A stretch of DNA of 64,000 nt from Shewanella sp. MTB7 (lineage in GTDB: Bacteria; Pseudomonadota; Gammaproteobacteria; Enterobacterales; Shewanellaceae): contig NZ_CP085636.1 in NCBI RefSeq assembly GCF_027571385.1, positions 1,054,001 through 1,118,000 on the forward strand, written 5' to 3'. This document shows, piece by piece, positions 8,360 through 18,482 of this stretch; the first letter of the stretch is position 1; each line of letters starts with the position of its first letter. The translations under genes and the position numbers were made by a program. The notes beneath the pieces are model-generated. The model was not told the DNA's origin and did not search any database. It saw only the letters and a list, made by a program, of their open reading frames with translations.

Positions 8360-8680
8360 TTATACCAATCGGTATAAGAAAGTGATCTACTCAGAGTTTT
8401 TTTGGCAAGCTAATTCAAGGCGAATGAATGACATAATGGTTATTCCCTTGTGAGTTCATTCAACGCAGAAGTAGGCAGCCAAAAACACTCCTTACAGGCG
8501 AGTTTTAGCGCATCCGATACGGCGTTAACGAGCTTAAACGTAGAACAACTATGTTCCTCACTCGTTGCAAACCACATGGATGTGGTGAATGTAATTAATG
8601 CAGGAGTAATTAATGACCTTGCCTCAGAAGCGCTAAACTCTCGCTGAGCGATCACATCTTTATACCGATTGGTATTAATA
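8360..8680. mobile_element. MITE-like element with terminal inverted repeats
   Basis: The left end TTATACCAATCGGTATAA (8360-8377) and the right end TTTATACCGATTGGTATTAA (about 8659-8678) are inverted copies. The similarity continues inward: GTGATCTACTCAGAGTTT on the left corresponds to the complement of AAACTCTCGCTGAGCGATCAC on the right. Open frames inside (8450-8647 on plus, 8440-8805 on minus) do not look like transposase, so this is a non-autonomous element of about 320 bases. Its right end overlaps the last codons of the lpxL-like gene and contains that gene's TAA. A fragment resembling the right end lies at 41227-41256. Confidence 0.6.
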
Positions 8681-9598
8681 AACTGATGGGTCATCCTTAT
8701 TAGGCCGTGTCTTAAATCGTCTATGTAGCCACATATATTGGGCACGATTTTTATTGATGATCTGCTCAATAATGCCGTTACCTCGTTTGGCGTCCTCGAT
8801 TTCATCTTTAGTGGGGAAGTTATCTAGCGGCGGCGATATCTCTATGGTATAGCCCTTGTCATCGGCATTACGCACCACGCTAAATGGCAGTACTTTGGCT
8901 TTTCCAAGGCGGGCTAAAGTCGTGGCGCCTGTGATTGTGGCAGCGTCGGGCATGGCGAAGAAGGGGATAAAAGTCGCACTTGAACGGCCAAAATCTTGAT
9001 CGGCGGTATACCAGATCACATCTGGATTACGGAGGCAGCGAACCATCTGACGCAGGTCGCGCTTAGACACTAGTGCCTTGTTAGATCTAAGTCGTCCCTT
9101 TACCTGCAGGTATTCCATGACCGGATTATTATGGGGGCGATAGACGCCGACACCTGGTTGAAACTGTCCAAATATTCTGGCGCCCATCTCTAGGGGTAAA
9201 CAATGTACGGCGAATAGGATAACGCCATGGCCGTCGTCGAGAGTCTGCTGCACATGTTCCTGACCTGTTATGGTCATATGGCGCTGCACTTTTTCGTCTG
9301 ACCACCACCAAGCATTGATAGTATCGAAGATAGCTTTGCCGGTTTCCTCAAAATTTCTTGCCAGCAACTCATCTTGTTCCGCTTGGGGCATATCAGGGAA
9401 ACAGAGTGTTAAATTACGTTTTGCTGTTTTAACGCGACTGGCGATAAACTTCTTCGCTAATCGGCCGATTGCCGCCCCTATTTTCATCTGCATGGCTAAG
9501 GGAAGTAGCTGGGTTAAGCGCATTAAGCCGACACCAAGCCAGAGTAACCAGTATTTTGGGTGAAACAGATGATTTGAAAATTGCGCTTTTTCTACCAC
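8675..9598 (-). CDS. lpxL: Lipid A biosynthesis acyltransferase, LpxL/HtrB family
   Basis: The 307-residue protein is a Kdo-dependent lipid A acyltransferase acting at the inner face of the cytoplasmic membrane to add a secondary acyl chain. One hydrophobic segment lies near residues 16-34. The catalytic HX4(D/E) motif is seen as HCLPLE, followed by GVYRPHNNPVMEYLQ, a signature of this family, and a C-terminal YMWLHRRFKTRP block near the normal end. The start is a GTG. The stop codon and final codons fall inside the terminal repeat of the element at 8360-8680, so the extreme C-terminus may have been altered by insertion; the family core ends before that point. The gene is divergent from hldE. 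LpxL versus LpxM/LpxP identity is inferred from family features only. Confidence 0.85.
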   Translation of the reverse strand: MVEKAQFSNHLFHPKYWLLWLGVGLMRLTQLLPLAMQMKIGAAIGRLAKKFIASRVKTAKRNLTLCFPDMPQAEQDELLARNFEETGKAIFDTINAWWWSDEKVQRHMTITGQEHVQQTLDDGHGVILFAVHCLPLEMGARIFGQFQPGVGVYRPHNNPVMEYLQVKGRLRSNKALVSKRDLRQMVRCLRNPDVIWYTADQDFGRSSATFIPFFAMPDAATITGATTLARLGKAKVLPFSVVRNADDKGYTIEISPPLDNFPTKDEIEDAKRGNGIIEQIINKNRAQYMWLHRRFKTRPNKDDPSVY

Positions 9599-9755
9599 GG
9601 TGAACTCGAAAAATTATGGACATGAATGGGTATTCTAACGCAATTTCATACTGAATTGCTGGAAATAAGCCGGAAAATTACTGCTGAACTTTGCTCCTAT
9701 TAATCACAAAATTAGGTACAATCAATGATTAATTTCGAAAACAGATATGAGCGTT

Positions 9756-11186
9756 ATGAAGGTTTCTCTACCAGCATTTGAAAAAGCTAAGGTTTTAGTT
9801 GTCGGTGATGTGATGCTAGACCGATACTGGACCGGACCGACGGGGCGTATTTCCCCAGAAGCGCCAGTACCTGTTGTGCAGATCAAACAGATCGAAGACA
9901 GACCTGGTGGGGCAGCAAACGTAGCCTTAAATGTGGCAACCTTAGGTGGCCAGGTATGGCTTGCTGGCATTGTTGGTAACGATGAAACTGCGATAGCCCT
10001 AACGAAAGGGGTTCAGGCTTTAGACGTTGAAGCCAATTGGCACTGTGTTGAAGGTAAACCCACCATCACTAAACTTAGGGTCATGTCGAGGAACCAGCAG
10101 CTTATTCGTTTGGATTTTGAAGAAGCTTACGCTGTTGAGGAGAGTGTTGCTCTGTTTAAAAAATCTGAAACCCTACTAGATGGGGTCGGAGTGGTCATTC
10201 TTTCAGATTATGCCAAAGGCGCGATCACCGATCCTCAAGACTTTATCAAACTAGCGAAGTCGAAAGGCGTAAAAGTGTTAGTGGATCCTAAAGGCAGTGA
10301 CTTTTCTCGTTACCGAGGAGCCTCTTTGCTAACGCCAAATATGAGTGAGTTTGAGGGGGTTGTTGGTGCAGTCAGCTCCGAAGCCGATTTAGTGACTAAG
10401 GCTCAAGCCTTGTTAGCTGATTTTGAGATCGAAGCTATCTTAGTTACTCGTTCTGAAAAGGGAATGACGCTAATCACTGCTAATGGCCCTGAACTGCATA
10501 TTCCAACGGTTGCTCGTGAAGTGTATGACGTGACCGGTGCTGGTGACACGGTGATTTCAGCACTTGCAACAGCATTAGCTGCGGGCAGTGAACTTCCTCA
10601 AGCGTGTGCTATTGCAAATACGGCCGCAGGTATTGTGGTGGCTAAACTTGGGACTTCAACGGTAAGTCGCATTGAGTTGATTAAAGCGCTTTCTCTAAAT
10701 CAAGGCGAATCAGGTTTTGGTTCGGTGAGCGAAGATCAATTGGTGTATGCGTTAGAACAGGCAAGGCTTAGAGGCGAGCGTGTTGTGATGACTAATGGCT
10801 GCTTCGATATTTTACATGCGGGACATGTGAGCTACCTAAAACAGGCTAAAGACTTAGGTGATCGTTTGATTGTTGCTGTAAACGATGATCCTTCGGTAAA
10901 GCGCTTGAAGGGCGAGGGACGTCCAGTTAATCAAGTTGATCGCCGCATGGCTGTGTTAGCTGGACTCGCCTCGGTTGATTGGGTGGTTCCCTTCAGTGAA
11001 GACACACCACAGCGGATAATATCAAGACTGCTGCCGGATCTGCTTGTCAAAGGCGGAGACTATAAGATTGAAGAGATAGCCGGTGGTGAAGAGGTCATGG
11101 CATCGGGAGGCAGCGTTATGGTGTTAGGCTTTGAAGATGGTATTTCGACAACGAAGATCATTGAAAACATCATGGCCAACCAGTGA
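9756..11186 (+). CDS. hldE: Bifunctional heptose kinase/adenylyltransferase HldE
   Basis: HldE phosphorylates D-glycero-D-manno-heptose 7-phosphate at C1 and later adenylylates heptose 1-phosphate, making ADP-heptose for the lipopolysaccharide inner core. The N-terminal PfkB/ribokinase domain (residues 1 to about 315) shows [20 protein letters not shown] and the catalytic [10 protein letters not shown]. The C-terminal cytidylyltransferase-like domain starts near residue 340 with [16 protein letters not shown]. The length of 476 residues matches E. coli HldE (477). I chose the ATG at 9756 because the family begins MKV(S/T)LP; an in-frame ATG three codons upstream at 9747 is possible. The last base of its stop codon overlaps the GTG start of the next gene. 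Confidence 0.95.
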   Translation: MKVSLPAFEKAKVLVVGDVMLDRYWTGPTGRISPEAPVPVVQIKQIEDRPGGAANVALNVATLGGQVWLAGIVGNDETAIALTKGVQALDVEANWHCVEGKPTITKLRVMSRNQQLIRLDFEEAYAVEESVALFKKSETLLDGVGVVILSDYAKGAITDPQDFIKLAKSKGVKVLVDPKGSDFSRYRGASLLTPNMSEFEGVVGAVSSEADLVTKAQALLADFEIEAILVTRSEKGMTLITANGPELHIPTVAREVYDVTGAGDTVISALATALAAGSELPQACAIANTAAGIVVAKLGTSTVSRIELIKALSLNQGESGFGSVSEDQLVYALEQARLRGERVVMTNGCFDILHAGHVSYLKQAKDLGDRLIVAVNDDPSVKRLKGEGRPVNQVDRRMAVLAGLASVDWVVPFSEDTPQRIISRLLPDLLVKGGDYKIEEIAGGEEVMASGGSVMVLGFEDGISTTKIIENIMANQ

Positions 11187-12037
11187 TCTGGACGGTGTTT
11201 GCGCTAACGACTAGCTTATTGTTGACTGAGGTCGATGCTAAGCAAGTGGTACTGTGTGAAACGTCGTTACTCAATCACTGTCTACAAACTCTCTCTCTAA
11301 GTGTTCGTGGCCAGTTGCCTGATAGTGACGCTGAACTTAAACAGTTATTAGGTCAGCGTGGCGCTATGGTACTGCCTCTTCGAGATGAAAACGTAGCAGG
11401 AGTGATCCTACTTGCCCGAAAACAGATCCCTGACTCACTTTCAATTGATCTTTCTGGCTCACTCTATTCATTCACTTTATCAGAGCAGTTAGCCGTGACT
11501 CTGTGGCATGAAATTGGGCATCTTGAGGCGATAAACTTACTGGAGTTAGGTGTGTTTGACACGCTATCCCCCTATCGTCATGAATGGATCGCGGATTGCT
11601 ACCTCACTTGGCGTTCAGCTAAAGAGGGCAAGGGGCTGGATCTGGCTTGGCAACAGTATCATCGACGAAATCTTAATATGATGCAAAGCGCCGAGAATAT
11701 CAGTCACTGGACCGTGCCAGTCATGGCGCAAGTGCTTGAACAGTATGACGCTGAACAGTTAGCTCACTTCAATAGTTTTAGTGATTTCATACAAGATGCG
11801 TTACCTCGGTTATTTGAAGAGGAACAAGATACGTTAGCTGAATTTGCTAGCTTGTTTCATCGAACATTCGATACGCAGGTGATGCAGCTATTGCCGGATT
11901 ATATGTTTTGGCGAAAACCTGTTTTAGCACAGCTGCTAGAACCGACACTCGTAAAGTTATTGGGTGAACCCGCTGCCAGAGAGTGGATGCAGAAACAGAA
12001 CTTTTCTTCACCTCTAGCGTTTAAAGCTGAACCTTAG
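11183..12037 (+). CDS. Secreted HExxH metalloprotease-like protein
   Basis: A GTG start overlaps the hldE stop (GTGA), so translation is probably coupled. The 284-residue protein begins with a hydrophobic signal-like segment ([17 protein letters not shown]). It contains the zinc-protease motif HEIGH near residue 109, followed by HEWIADCYL about 22 residues later, a possible third zinc ligand region as in gluzincins. I do not recognise a named family. Location after hldE may reflect a link to the cell envelope, but that is inference from context alone. Proteolytic activity is plausible because HExxH is intact, though substrate and role are unknown. Confidence 0.7.
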   Translation: MIWTVFALTTSLLLTEVDAKQVVLCETSLLNHCLQTLSLSVRGQLPDSDAELKQLLGQRGAMVLPLRDENVAGVILLARKQIPDSLSIDLSGSLYSFTLSEQLAVTLWHEIGHLEAINLLELGVFDTLSPYRHEWIADCYLTWRSAKEGKGLDLAWQQYHRRNLNMMQSAENISHWTVPVMAQVLEQYDAEQLAHFNSFSDFIQDALPRLFEEEQDTLAEFASLFHRTFDTQVMQLLPDYMFWRKPVLAQLLEPTLVKLLGEPAAREWMQKQNFSSPLAFKAEP

Positions 12038-12141
12038 CTGAACTCTTGCTCATTAGTCGTGTTATTGGGCAAGTTACTAAAGAATTCCCTAATTTGGTTT
12101 GATAGCATCATAACTATGATATCGAATAGGGAGATGGTCTG

Positions 12142-12603
12142 GTGGCTAAACGTTCAAGAGCCGAAACAGAACGAACGATTAATCAAATTATGGATGAGGC
12201 GCTTAAGCAGTTACTCACCCTTGGTTATGATTCAATGTCTTATACTACCTTGTCACAAGCAACTGGGATAAGTCGCACTGGGATAAGCCATCATTTTCCT
12301 CACAAAGCTAATTTTCTTGTGCGTTTGGATCCGCAAATTAGTCATCTCTTCCAAGATGAGCTGGACTTTACCAGTTTAACTACCCTTGAAGGTTCATGGA
12401 TTAGAGCGTTACAACAGCCTAAGTGTTGCATGGTACTTAGGTTGTTTTTCAGCTTATGCGGTGATTTAAGCAAGAGTGAGACTCAATTTAAGGCGATTGA
12501 TTTAGTGAAAGATAAAGCCTACAAAGCATTTGGATTCGAAGGGGAGAGAATGATCAGCGAGCTTCTCGGACGAAGCGCTGTTTTACTTTTACCTCAAACG
12601 TAA
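12142..12603 (+). CDS. TetR-family transcriptional regulator
   Basis: The 153-residue protein has an N-terminal TetR helix-turn-helix: IMDEALKQLLTLGYDSMSYTTLSQATGISRTGISHHFPHK, with the usual small-residue turn and HF ending. The ligand-binding part is short compared with the usual 190-200 residues but ends in a plausible helix. The start is a GTG with GGAGAT eight bases upstream. It is separated by about 100 bases from the preceding gene and may have its own promoter. No ligand or target can be inferred. Confidence 0.8.
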   Translation: MAKRSRAETERTINQIMDEALKQLLTLGYDSMSYTTLSQATGISRTGISHHFPHKANFLVRLDPQISHLFQDELDFTSLTTLEGSWIRALQQPKCCMVLRLFFSLCGDLSKSETQFKAIDLVKDKAYKAFGFEGERMISELLGRSAVLLLPQT

Positions 12604-12648
12604 GTTCGAGCTGCTTAACATGTAAAGAAGACAGCGTTCAAAAATACG

Positions 12649-12915
12649 TTAACGATTTTCTCTAAGCACCAAGTCAGGGTTGAAGTTGATGTCTCCTTCA
12701 CTATCAATAGTCACTAGCCTATCGTCTTGCCTCGCTACAGCGGTTTTTTCATGGCTGGATTGTCTAACAAAAAGAAGCTGATACCCAAGCTTTGCAAGAG
12801 TATAGAATGCAAATCTCTGAGTTGTAGAAAGCCGATGCCAGTGTTGATCTATATGAGGCTGTTCTAGCCTTCTATCGTCAACACTTGGGCTAGCATTAAT
12901 AGCGGCAACTTTCAT
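12649..12915 (-). CDS. Small uncharacterised protein
   Basis: An 88-residue frame begins at an ATG with AGAGG about seven bases upstream. The sequence is a soluble, histidine- and arginine-rich protein (HIDQHWHRLSTTQRFAFYTLAKLGYQLLFVRQ, quoted in part) with no signal peptide or membrane helix. It looks like a genuine small protein from codon usage and ribosome binding site, but I do not recognise the family. It is convergent with the TetR gene. Confidence 0.55.
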   Translation of the reverse strand: MKVAAINASPSVDDRRLEQPHIDQHWHRLSTTQRFAFYTLAKLGYQLLFVRQSSHEKTAVARQDDRLVTIDSEGDINFNPDLVLRENR

Positions 12916-13104
12916 AGATAAGCCTCTGTTAAAGATTCGTCAATTCTAAAGTCGTAGGCTTATATAAGCAGATGTTTATCTATCATGCAAGGATGTATTT
13001 TCTCTATGTGATTGGTGATAACTTAGAAGATGCATTGGGACGGATGAAGTTTCTTGGTATATGTGGTGTAGCGGCCGCAAATCGCTGTAGAACCAGGCTC
13101 GGGT

Positions 13105-14514
13105 TTACATTGGTGGTTTTGTTGCCTTTTTTATATTGTTTTTATGGGGTAAAAAATGCCATTGAAGATAAACGCTTTGATAGTTACTGCCTCCGCCTAT
13201 TCTGCCGAACGCTGAGCTCTTCTCATAAATCCCAGAACGGTGATGAATACTGTAGCCAAGCCATAGGTTACGCATATCATGACGGTTAAAAATGTCGCCT
13301 AAATTGACGTCCAGTGAGAAGTCTAAATAGTTGAGTAGCTTAGAGGGAGCGTATCCTTTCTCTTCTAGCTCAGTCCCTTCGATGTGGCTCACTGTGCTGA
13401 TGTAAGATAATCCTTCTGCCACACCCAAACGCCATCTAGGTCCAAACTCGAAGGTATAGAAGGCTTTTATTGCTATGACGGCCTCAGCTAAGTTGTTTTG
13501 AACTTTAGAATCATGATGCCAAATAGCACCAGGGGTAAAGTAAAGTTCGATAGGCAGTGTAAATAGCGTGTCGGTTAAACGGATACCGTAAAACAGTGAG
13601 GTTAGCTGGTTATTGTAAGGGTCTGTTCTTGCATGGCCTGTCATTATCTCGTTGAGGTTAGAAGGTGTGGCCCAACCGTGAGCTATTCGTAGATATTCAC
13701 TGTCGTCATCACTTTCAGGTGAAGCTGACTTAAGTGCCATTGTCTTTCTGCTTTTGCTATCGGGATAGAAGGCGAAGCCGAAATAGGATTCATACTGATA
13801 TTGAGTATCAATGGTGGGCAGCTGAGTAATATCATCTTCGAGACGCCCTAGGCCAAATTGCCCTAGCAGGTACAGATTGCTAACCAGATGATAACGTGTC
13901 TTGATGCCCGCTTTAAATTCGATTCCAGCACCGACATCATATTGCTCTAAGCCATAGTAGTACTCATTGAAATCAGCACTCTTCCAGTGAAACTCGGCAT
14001 AAGGATTGATGTAAAAATCTCCCTTTTCCCAGTGATACTGAGTTCGGGTAAAGGCGTAGCTGCGTTTATTTGAGTCTGACATAATCGCGGTATCGGCTTC
14101 CCAAGGGCCTTTTAAGAAGCGGTACTGCAGGCCAAAATCGAAGGCTTGTGATTGTGACTCATTTTGCAGACTTTGAGGAATATCGACAAATCTGAAACGG
14201 GTGTAGGCGTTAACCTGATGGAGGTCGTTTTTCCAAAGATGAATACCGGCTTCCATTCCATCGATGAAGAAATAGTCATTCCGGTATTTGATCATCGGTA
14301 AAATATCATACACTTCGTCATCCTCAGTCGCATAGGGAATGTCACCGCGTCTCATTCCTATTCCTAGGCCCCAGATATCGGTTTGGTATTGAGTTTCATA
14401 GAGGGTTTCGTATTGTGATTCAGAGATCTTGATGTCACTGTTTGCTGCGGCGGTAGCAACCTGAGGTAAGGTTAAGGCAATAATGGCCAATATGATGGGG
14501 GCGTGATATGTCAT
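13105..14514 (-). CDS. Two-part outer-membrane protein: MipA/OmpV-like N-terminus, second barrel with HxS motif
   Basis: The 469-residue protein starts with a signal peptide ending near ATAAANS. Residues 40-250 resemble the MipA/OmpV outer-membrane family (WGLGIGMRRGDIPYA, MIKYRNDYFFIDGMEAGIHLW). After a linker near residue 260 (KSASPESDDDSEYLRIAHGW) a second barrel-like region begins, with alternating aromatic strands and a motif YSIHHRSGIYEKS near the C-terminus. The His-x-Ser pair and following strands are reminiscent of lipid A deacylase PagL-type barrels, but the spacing to a third catalytic residue does not clearly fit. The protein ends with a strand and a lysine-rich tail. Envelope function is likely; enzymatic function is unproven. 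Confidence 0.7.
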   Translation of the reverse strand: MTYHAPIILAIIALTLPQVATAAANSDIKISESQYETLYETQYQTDIWGLGIGMRRGDIPYATEDDEVYDILPMIKYRNDYFFIDGMEAGIHLWKNDLHQVNAYTRFRFVDIPQSLQNESQSQAFDFGLQYRFLKGPWEADTAIMSDSNKRSYAFTRTQYHWEKGDFYINPYAEFHWKSADFNEYYYGLEQYDVGAGIEFKAGIKTRYHLVSNLYLLGQFGLGRLEDDITQLPTIDTQYQYESYFGFAFYPDSKSRKTMALKSASPESDDDSEYLRIAHGWATPSNLNEIMTGHARTDPYNNQLTSLFYGIRLTDTLFTLPIELYFTPGAIWHHDSKVQNNLAEAVIAIKAFYTFEFGPRWRLGVAEGLSYISTVSHIEGTELEEKGYAPSKLLNYLDFSLDVNLGDIFNRHDMRNLWLGYSIHHRSGIYEKSSAFGRIGGGSNYQSVYLQWHFLPHKNNIKKATKPPM

Positions 14515-14879
14515 CGTCTCAGTGTGTTAAGTCAAACTTGGCTGCAGTATAGAAGGAATTAACGCAGTTAAATATAGTTTATTAACCTAAGAAACATTTT
14601 TATGATGAATGACTAACTTAAATTAATCCATATGCTTACATCTAATTCTTGACTGTATTCCTGCATATACAATTTCACACTTCACTTCAGGCTATTAATA
14701 GCCAGTTAGTCTGTGCTCCAATTATCTTTCAGTGTTATGAACTAAGACTCTTGTTCTGTCCATGGGAGACTTTTCTCTTTCCTATATTCCAAAAAAGCAT
14801 TAAAAATCAGATTTTATTCTTTTTTGGTTTTGCTTATAGGGGCTAAGCTAACAACATTACACTGAATAGGGCTGTTCCC
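14515..14879. other. Divergent promoter region upstream of cysJ
   Basis: This 365-base stretch separates the divergent outer-membrane protein gene from cysJ. It is AT-rich and contains no convincing gene; a frame at 14649-14846 lacks a ribosome binding site and protein-like composition. A CysB-type binding region would be expected here from E. coli, but I cannot identify a site with confidence. Confidence 0.4.
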
Positions 14880-16667
14880 ATGTTGTTAAAAGAGCTTTCA
14901 TCATTCGCTTCTCCTTTGTCTCAAGGGCAGGTAGAAAAGTTAAAACAGCTTACTTCTGAGCTGAGTGCCGTTCAACTAGCTTGGGTTAGTGGTTACTTAT
15001 CTGCTACGGCAGAGCAGGGAACTGGTCAAGTTGGCGTTGAAGCCGCTGCTCCTGCACAAACGATCACTATCTTATACGGTAGTCAGACCGGCAATGGCAG
15101 AGGAGTTGCCAATGAGTTGGCTGCTAAAGCTAAGGCACAAGGTTATGCAGTTAACTTAGCCTCTATGGGTGAGTACAAGGTGCGCCAACTTAAGCAGGAA
15201 ACCTTATTATTAGCCGTGGTCAGTACACATGGCGAAGGTGAGGCGCCGGATGATGCACTTGAACTGCATAAGTTTTTGGCTTCTAAGCGAGCCCCTAACT
15301 TAGAAAACTTACATTATTCAGTGTTGGCATTAGGTGATTCAAGTTATGAATTCTTCTGCCAAACAGGTAAAGATTTTGATGAAAGATTAAGTGGTCTTGG
15401 TGCCAAAGCCATTCAACCGCTGGTGGAGTGTGATGTCGATTATGAAGAGGCTGCTGAGCAGTGGCAGTTAGATGTGTTGGAAGGTGTTAAACCGCTGATA
15501 CAAACATCAAGTGCAAGCGTTGTCTCTATCGGCTCCTCAGCAAGCGTTGGCGAGAGCCAGTTTACCAAGCAAAAGCCTTATACAGCTGAATTATTGGTTA
15601 GCCAGAAGTTAACCGGTCGTGATTCTGATCGTGATGTACGTCATGTAGAGATTGATCTAGGTGAATCTGAGCTTAGTTATCAAGCCGGTGATGCACTCGG
15701 CGTTTGGTTTAGTAACAGTGCCGAGTTGGTTGAAGAGATCCTCACTAAACTATCTTTGGATGGTAATACAGAAGTGACGGTGGCTAAAGGTTCACTGTCG
15801 TTGAAGCAGGCATTAATTGAAAAGAAAGAACTCACTCAACTTTATCCTGGGTTAGTTAAAGGCTGGGCTGAATTAAGTGGAGATGCTGAGCTGCTTAAGA
15901 TTGTTGAGGATAAGGAGCTGACACGCCAGTTTGTACTTAATCATCAACTGGCAGATTTGGTTGCTCAATATCAGGTCAATATTACTCCGGTGCAGTTAGT
16001 TGAACTGCTTCGTCCTATTACTCCACGCTTGTATTCAATTGCATCTAGTCAGTCAGAAGTTGAGTCAGAAGTGCATTTGACTGTGGCGCTGGTTGAAGAC
16101 GAACGTGACGGTGCAGCCCGATTTGGCGGTGCCTCGCAGTTCTTGGCACAAGCAGCTGAGGGCGCTGAAGTGAAGGTGTATGTTGAGCCAAACAATCACT
16201 TTAGATTGCCTGAAAATCCCGATACGCCAGTGATCATGGTTGGCCCTGGTACTGGTGTTGCACCATTTCGTGCCTTTATGCAGGAGAGAGCGGCTCAAGG
16301 AGTTGAGGGTGATAGCTGGTTATTTTTCGGTAATCCTCATTTCGAACAAGATTTTCTCTATCAAACAGAGTGGCAGCAATACATCAAAGATGGCTCTTTG
16401 ACACGCATCGATCTGGCTTTCTCTCGTGATCAAGCCCATAAAATTTATGTTCAAGACCGCATTGCAGAGCAAGGACAAGAGTTGTGGAAATGGTTAGAGG
16501 CTGGCGCTCATCTCTATATTTGTGGTGACGCCGAACGTATGGCCAAAGATGTTCACCAGGCACTGCTTGATGTCGCAGTTAAATTTGGTGGTAAAACCAG
16601 CGATGAGGCCGATGCCTTTTTAGAACAGCTTCGCACTGATAAGCGCTACCAGAAAGATGTGTACTAA
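14880..16667 (+). CDS. cysJ: Sulfite reductase flavoprotein alpha subunit
   Basis: CysJ carries electrons from NADPH through FAD and FMN to CysI for six-electron reduction of sulfite to sulfide. The 595-residue protein has an N-terminal flavodoxin domain (about 60-205: ITILYGSQTGNGRGVANEL, STHGEGEAPDDA), an FAD-binding segment with RLYSIASSQSE near residue 383, and the NADPH-binding MVGPGTGVAPFRAFMQER. It ends with the characteristic DKRYQKDVY. Length is close to E. coli CysJ (599). It is first in cysJIH, 63 bases before cysI. Confidence 0.97.
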   Translation: MLLKELSSFASPLSQGQVEKLKQLTSELSAVQLAWVSGYLSATAEQGTGQVGVEAAAPAQTITILYGSQTGNGRGVANELAAKAKAQGYAVNLASMGEYKVRQLKQETLLLAVVSTHGEGEAPDDALELHKFLASKRAPNLENLHYSVLALGDSSYEFFCQTGKDFDERLSGLGAKAIQPLVECDVDYEEAAEQWQLDVLEGVKPLIQTSSASVVSIGSSASVGESQFTKQKPYTAELLVSQKLTGRDSDRDVRHVEIDLGESELSYQAGDALGVWFSNSAELVEEILTKLSLDGNTEVTVAKGSLSLKQALIEKKELTQLYPGLVKGWAELSGDAELLKIVEDKELTRQFVLNHQLADLVAQYQVNITPVQLVELLRPITPRLYSIASSQSEVESEVHLTVALVEDERDGAARFGGASQFLAQAAEGAEVKVYVEPNNHFRLPENPDTPVIMVGPGTGVAPFRAFMQERAAQGVEGDSWLFFGNPHFEQDFLYQTEWQQYIKDGSLTRIDLAFSRDQAHKIYVQDRIAEQGQELWKWLEAGAHLYICGDAERMAKDVHQALLDVAVKFGGKTSDEADAFLEQLRTDKRYQKDVY

Positions 16668-16730
16668 GAAAAACTCTTAGCTACAAACCCTATAAAGAGG
16701 CAGCGCCATGATGCGTTGCACGAGTGAAGA

Positions 16731-18482
16731 ATGAGTGAGGCTGTGGTCATGTCAGATGATAAAAGTGTAGAGAAAGTTGAAGAATTATCGGTAAATGAAT
16801 ACCTGAAAACAGACAGTGATTTTTTGCGTGGAACGATTAAGGAAGGATTAGATACGGCGGTTACCGGATCTTTTAGTGAAGGGGATCAGCAGTTAATTAA
16901 GTTTCATGGTTTTTACCAACAAGATGATCGTGATCTGCGTAATGAGCGTAAAGAGCAGAAGCTTGAACCTCTCTATAGCTTTATGTTGCGTGCACGTGTT
17001 GCTGGTGGTGTCTGTACTCCTGAGCAGTGGTTGGGTGTTGATGAGATTTCATCGACCTTGACCAGCTCTAACAGTATCCGTTTAACCACGCGCCAAACAT
17101 TTCAATACCATGGGATCTCTAAACGTAATTTAAGAACCCTGATCCAAAGTTTAGATAGAAAGGCGCTGGATTCGATTGCCGCTTGTGGTGACGTAAACCG
17201 TAATGTGATGTGTAACCCAAACCCCGTTGAGTCTCGTCTTCATGAACAGGCATATTACTGGGCTAAGCAATTATCGGATACTTATCTTCCCCATACCAAA
17301 GCTTATGCTGAGATCTGGTTAGGTGACGATAAAGTGATCACCCATGAAGGTGACACCGTTGAGCCGGTATACGGTAAAACCTATTTGCCGCGTAAGTTTA
17401 AGATGGCCGTTGCTGTACCGCCAGACAATGACGTTGACGTTTATACCAACGACTTAGGTCTGATTGCCGTTGCTGAAGAGGGCGAGTTGGTTGGTTTTAA
17501 CTTAGTCGCTGGTGGCGGCATGGGATCAACCCATGGTGAAGTGCAGACTTTCCCACGTCTTGCTGACGATTTTGGTTTCATCAAATCTGAAGATGTATTG
17601 AAGTTTGCTGAAGCTGTACTCACGGTGCAACGTGACTGGGGTAATCGCTCTAACCGTAAACTTTCAAGGCTTAAATACACCATAGTCAAATATGGTTATG
17701 AGGTGTTTAAAGCGGAAGTTGAGAAGCGTGCAGGGGTGAGGTTTGAACCTAAGCGTGATGTTGTGATCGGTGATCGTGGTGATCGTTATGGTTGGATCAA
17801 AGGCGTTGATAGTAAGTGGCATTTAACGCTATTTATCGAAGGTGGCCGCATTAAAGATCTGCCTGATCAGCCACTGCAAACAGGGTTAAGAGAGATCGCT
17901 AAAATACATAAAGGCGATTTCCGCATGACCTCTAATCAAAACTTTATCATCGCCAGTGTGGCCGAAGAGGATAAAGCAGAGATTGAAGCATTAGCAAGAA
18001 GTCACGGTTTGATGGGGAAGTTGATCACTGAAACCCGTGGCCGCTCTATTGCGTGTGTAGCCTTGCCTACGTGTGCACTTGCCATGGCAGAAGCTGAGCG
18101 CTACTTTCCTGATTTTTTGACTAAGGTTGAATCCTTGCAGGAGAAGCACGGCTTTCTTGATCAGGGCATTGTGATCCGCATGACGGGCTGTCCAAATGGG
18201 TGTGCGCGTCCCTTTGCCGCCGAAATTGGTTTGGTGGGTAAGGCGCCGGGTCGCTACAACTTGTATTTAGGTGCGAGTTTTGAAGGAACACGTTTAAATA
18301 AATTATACCGTGAAAATATTCAAGAAGCTGAAATTCTATCTGAACTCGATGGCTTGTTTGCCCGTTATGCAGCTGAGCGAGAGGAGGCAGAAACCTTTGG
18401 TAACTTCACGGTACGCATTGGTGCAGTGACAGCGGTAATAGATGCCGCTAAGGATTTCCATGAGCAGAGCAATCATGCCTGA
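16731..18482 (+). CDS. cysI: Sulfite reductase hemoprotein beta subunit
   Basis: CysI binds sirohaem and a [4Fe-4S] cluster and reduces sulfite to sulfide in the cytoplasm. The 583-residue protein shows the family pattern [11 protein letters not shown] near the N-terminus, [12 protein letters not shown], the RKFKMAV and GGGMGSTHG blocks, and both cluster-binding pairs: CVALPTC and CPNGC in [15 protein letters not shown]. It is slightly longer at the N-terminus than the E. coli protein. Its stop overlaps the cysH start region, indicating translational coupling. The sirohaem it needs depends on cobA, found at 27780 in this window. Confidence 0.97.
   Translation: MSEAVVMSDDKSVEKVEELSVNEYLKTDSDFLRGTIKEGLDTAVTGSFSEGDQQLIKFHGFYQQDDRDLRNERKEQKLEPLYSFMLRARVAGGVCTPEQWLGVDEISSTLTSSNSIRLTTRQTFQYHGISKRNLRTLIQSLDRKALDSIAACGDVNRNVMCNPNPVESRLHEQAYYWAKQLSDTYLPHTKAYAEIWLGDDKVITHEGDTVEPVYGKTYLPRKFKMAVAVPPDNDVDVYTNDLGLIAVAEEGELVGFNLVAGGGMGSTHGEVQTFPRLADDFGFIKSEDVLKFAEAVLTVQRDWGNRSNRKLSRLKYTIVKYGYEVFKAEVEKRAGVRFEPKRDVVIGDRGDRYGWIKGVDSKWHLTLFIEGGRIKDLPDQPLQTGLREIAKIHKGDFRMTSNQNFIIASVAEEDKAEIEALARSHGLMGKLITETRGRSIACVALPTCALAMAEAERYFPDFLTKVESLQEKHGFLDQGIVIRMTGCPNGCARPFAAEIGLVGKAPGRYNLYLGASFEGTRLNKLYRENIQEAEILSELDGLFARYAAEREEAETFGNFTVRIGAVTAVIDAAKDFHEQSNHA

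Noticed and set aside
8440..8805. 121-residue minus frame and 65-residue plus frame in the MITE-like element
   Set aside because: No transposase features; the longer frame runs into lpxL in another reading frame, as expected for a chance frame.
12972..13289. 105-residue plus-strand frame
   Set aside because: The second half is antisense to the outer-membrane protein gene, the composition is not protein-like and no ribosome binding site is visible.
14649..14846. 65-residue frame upstream of cysJ
   Set aside because: AT-rich promoter sequence without a ribosome binding site or recognisable product.
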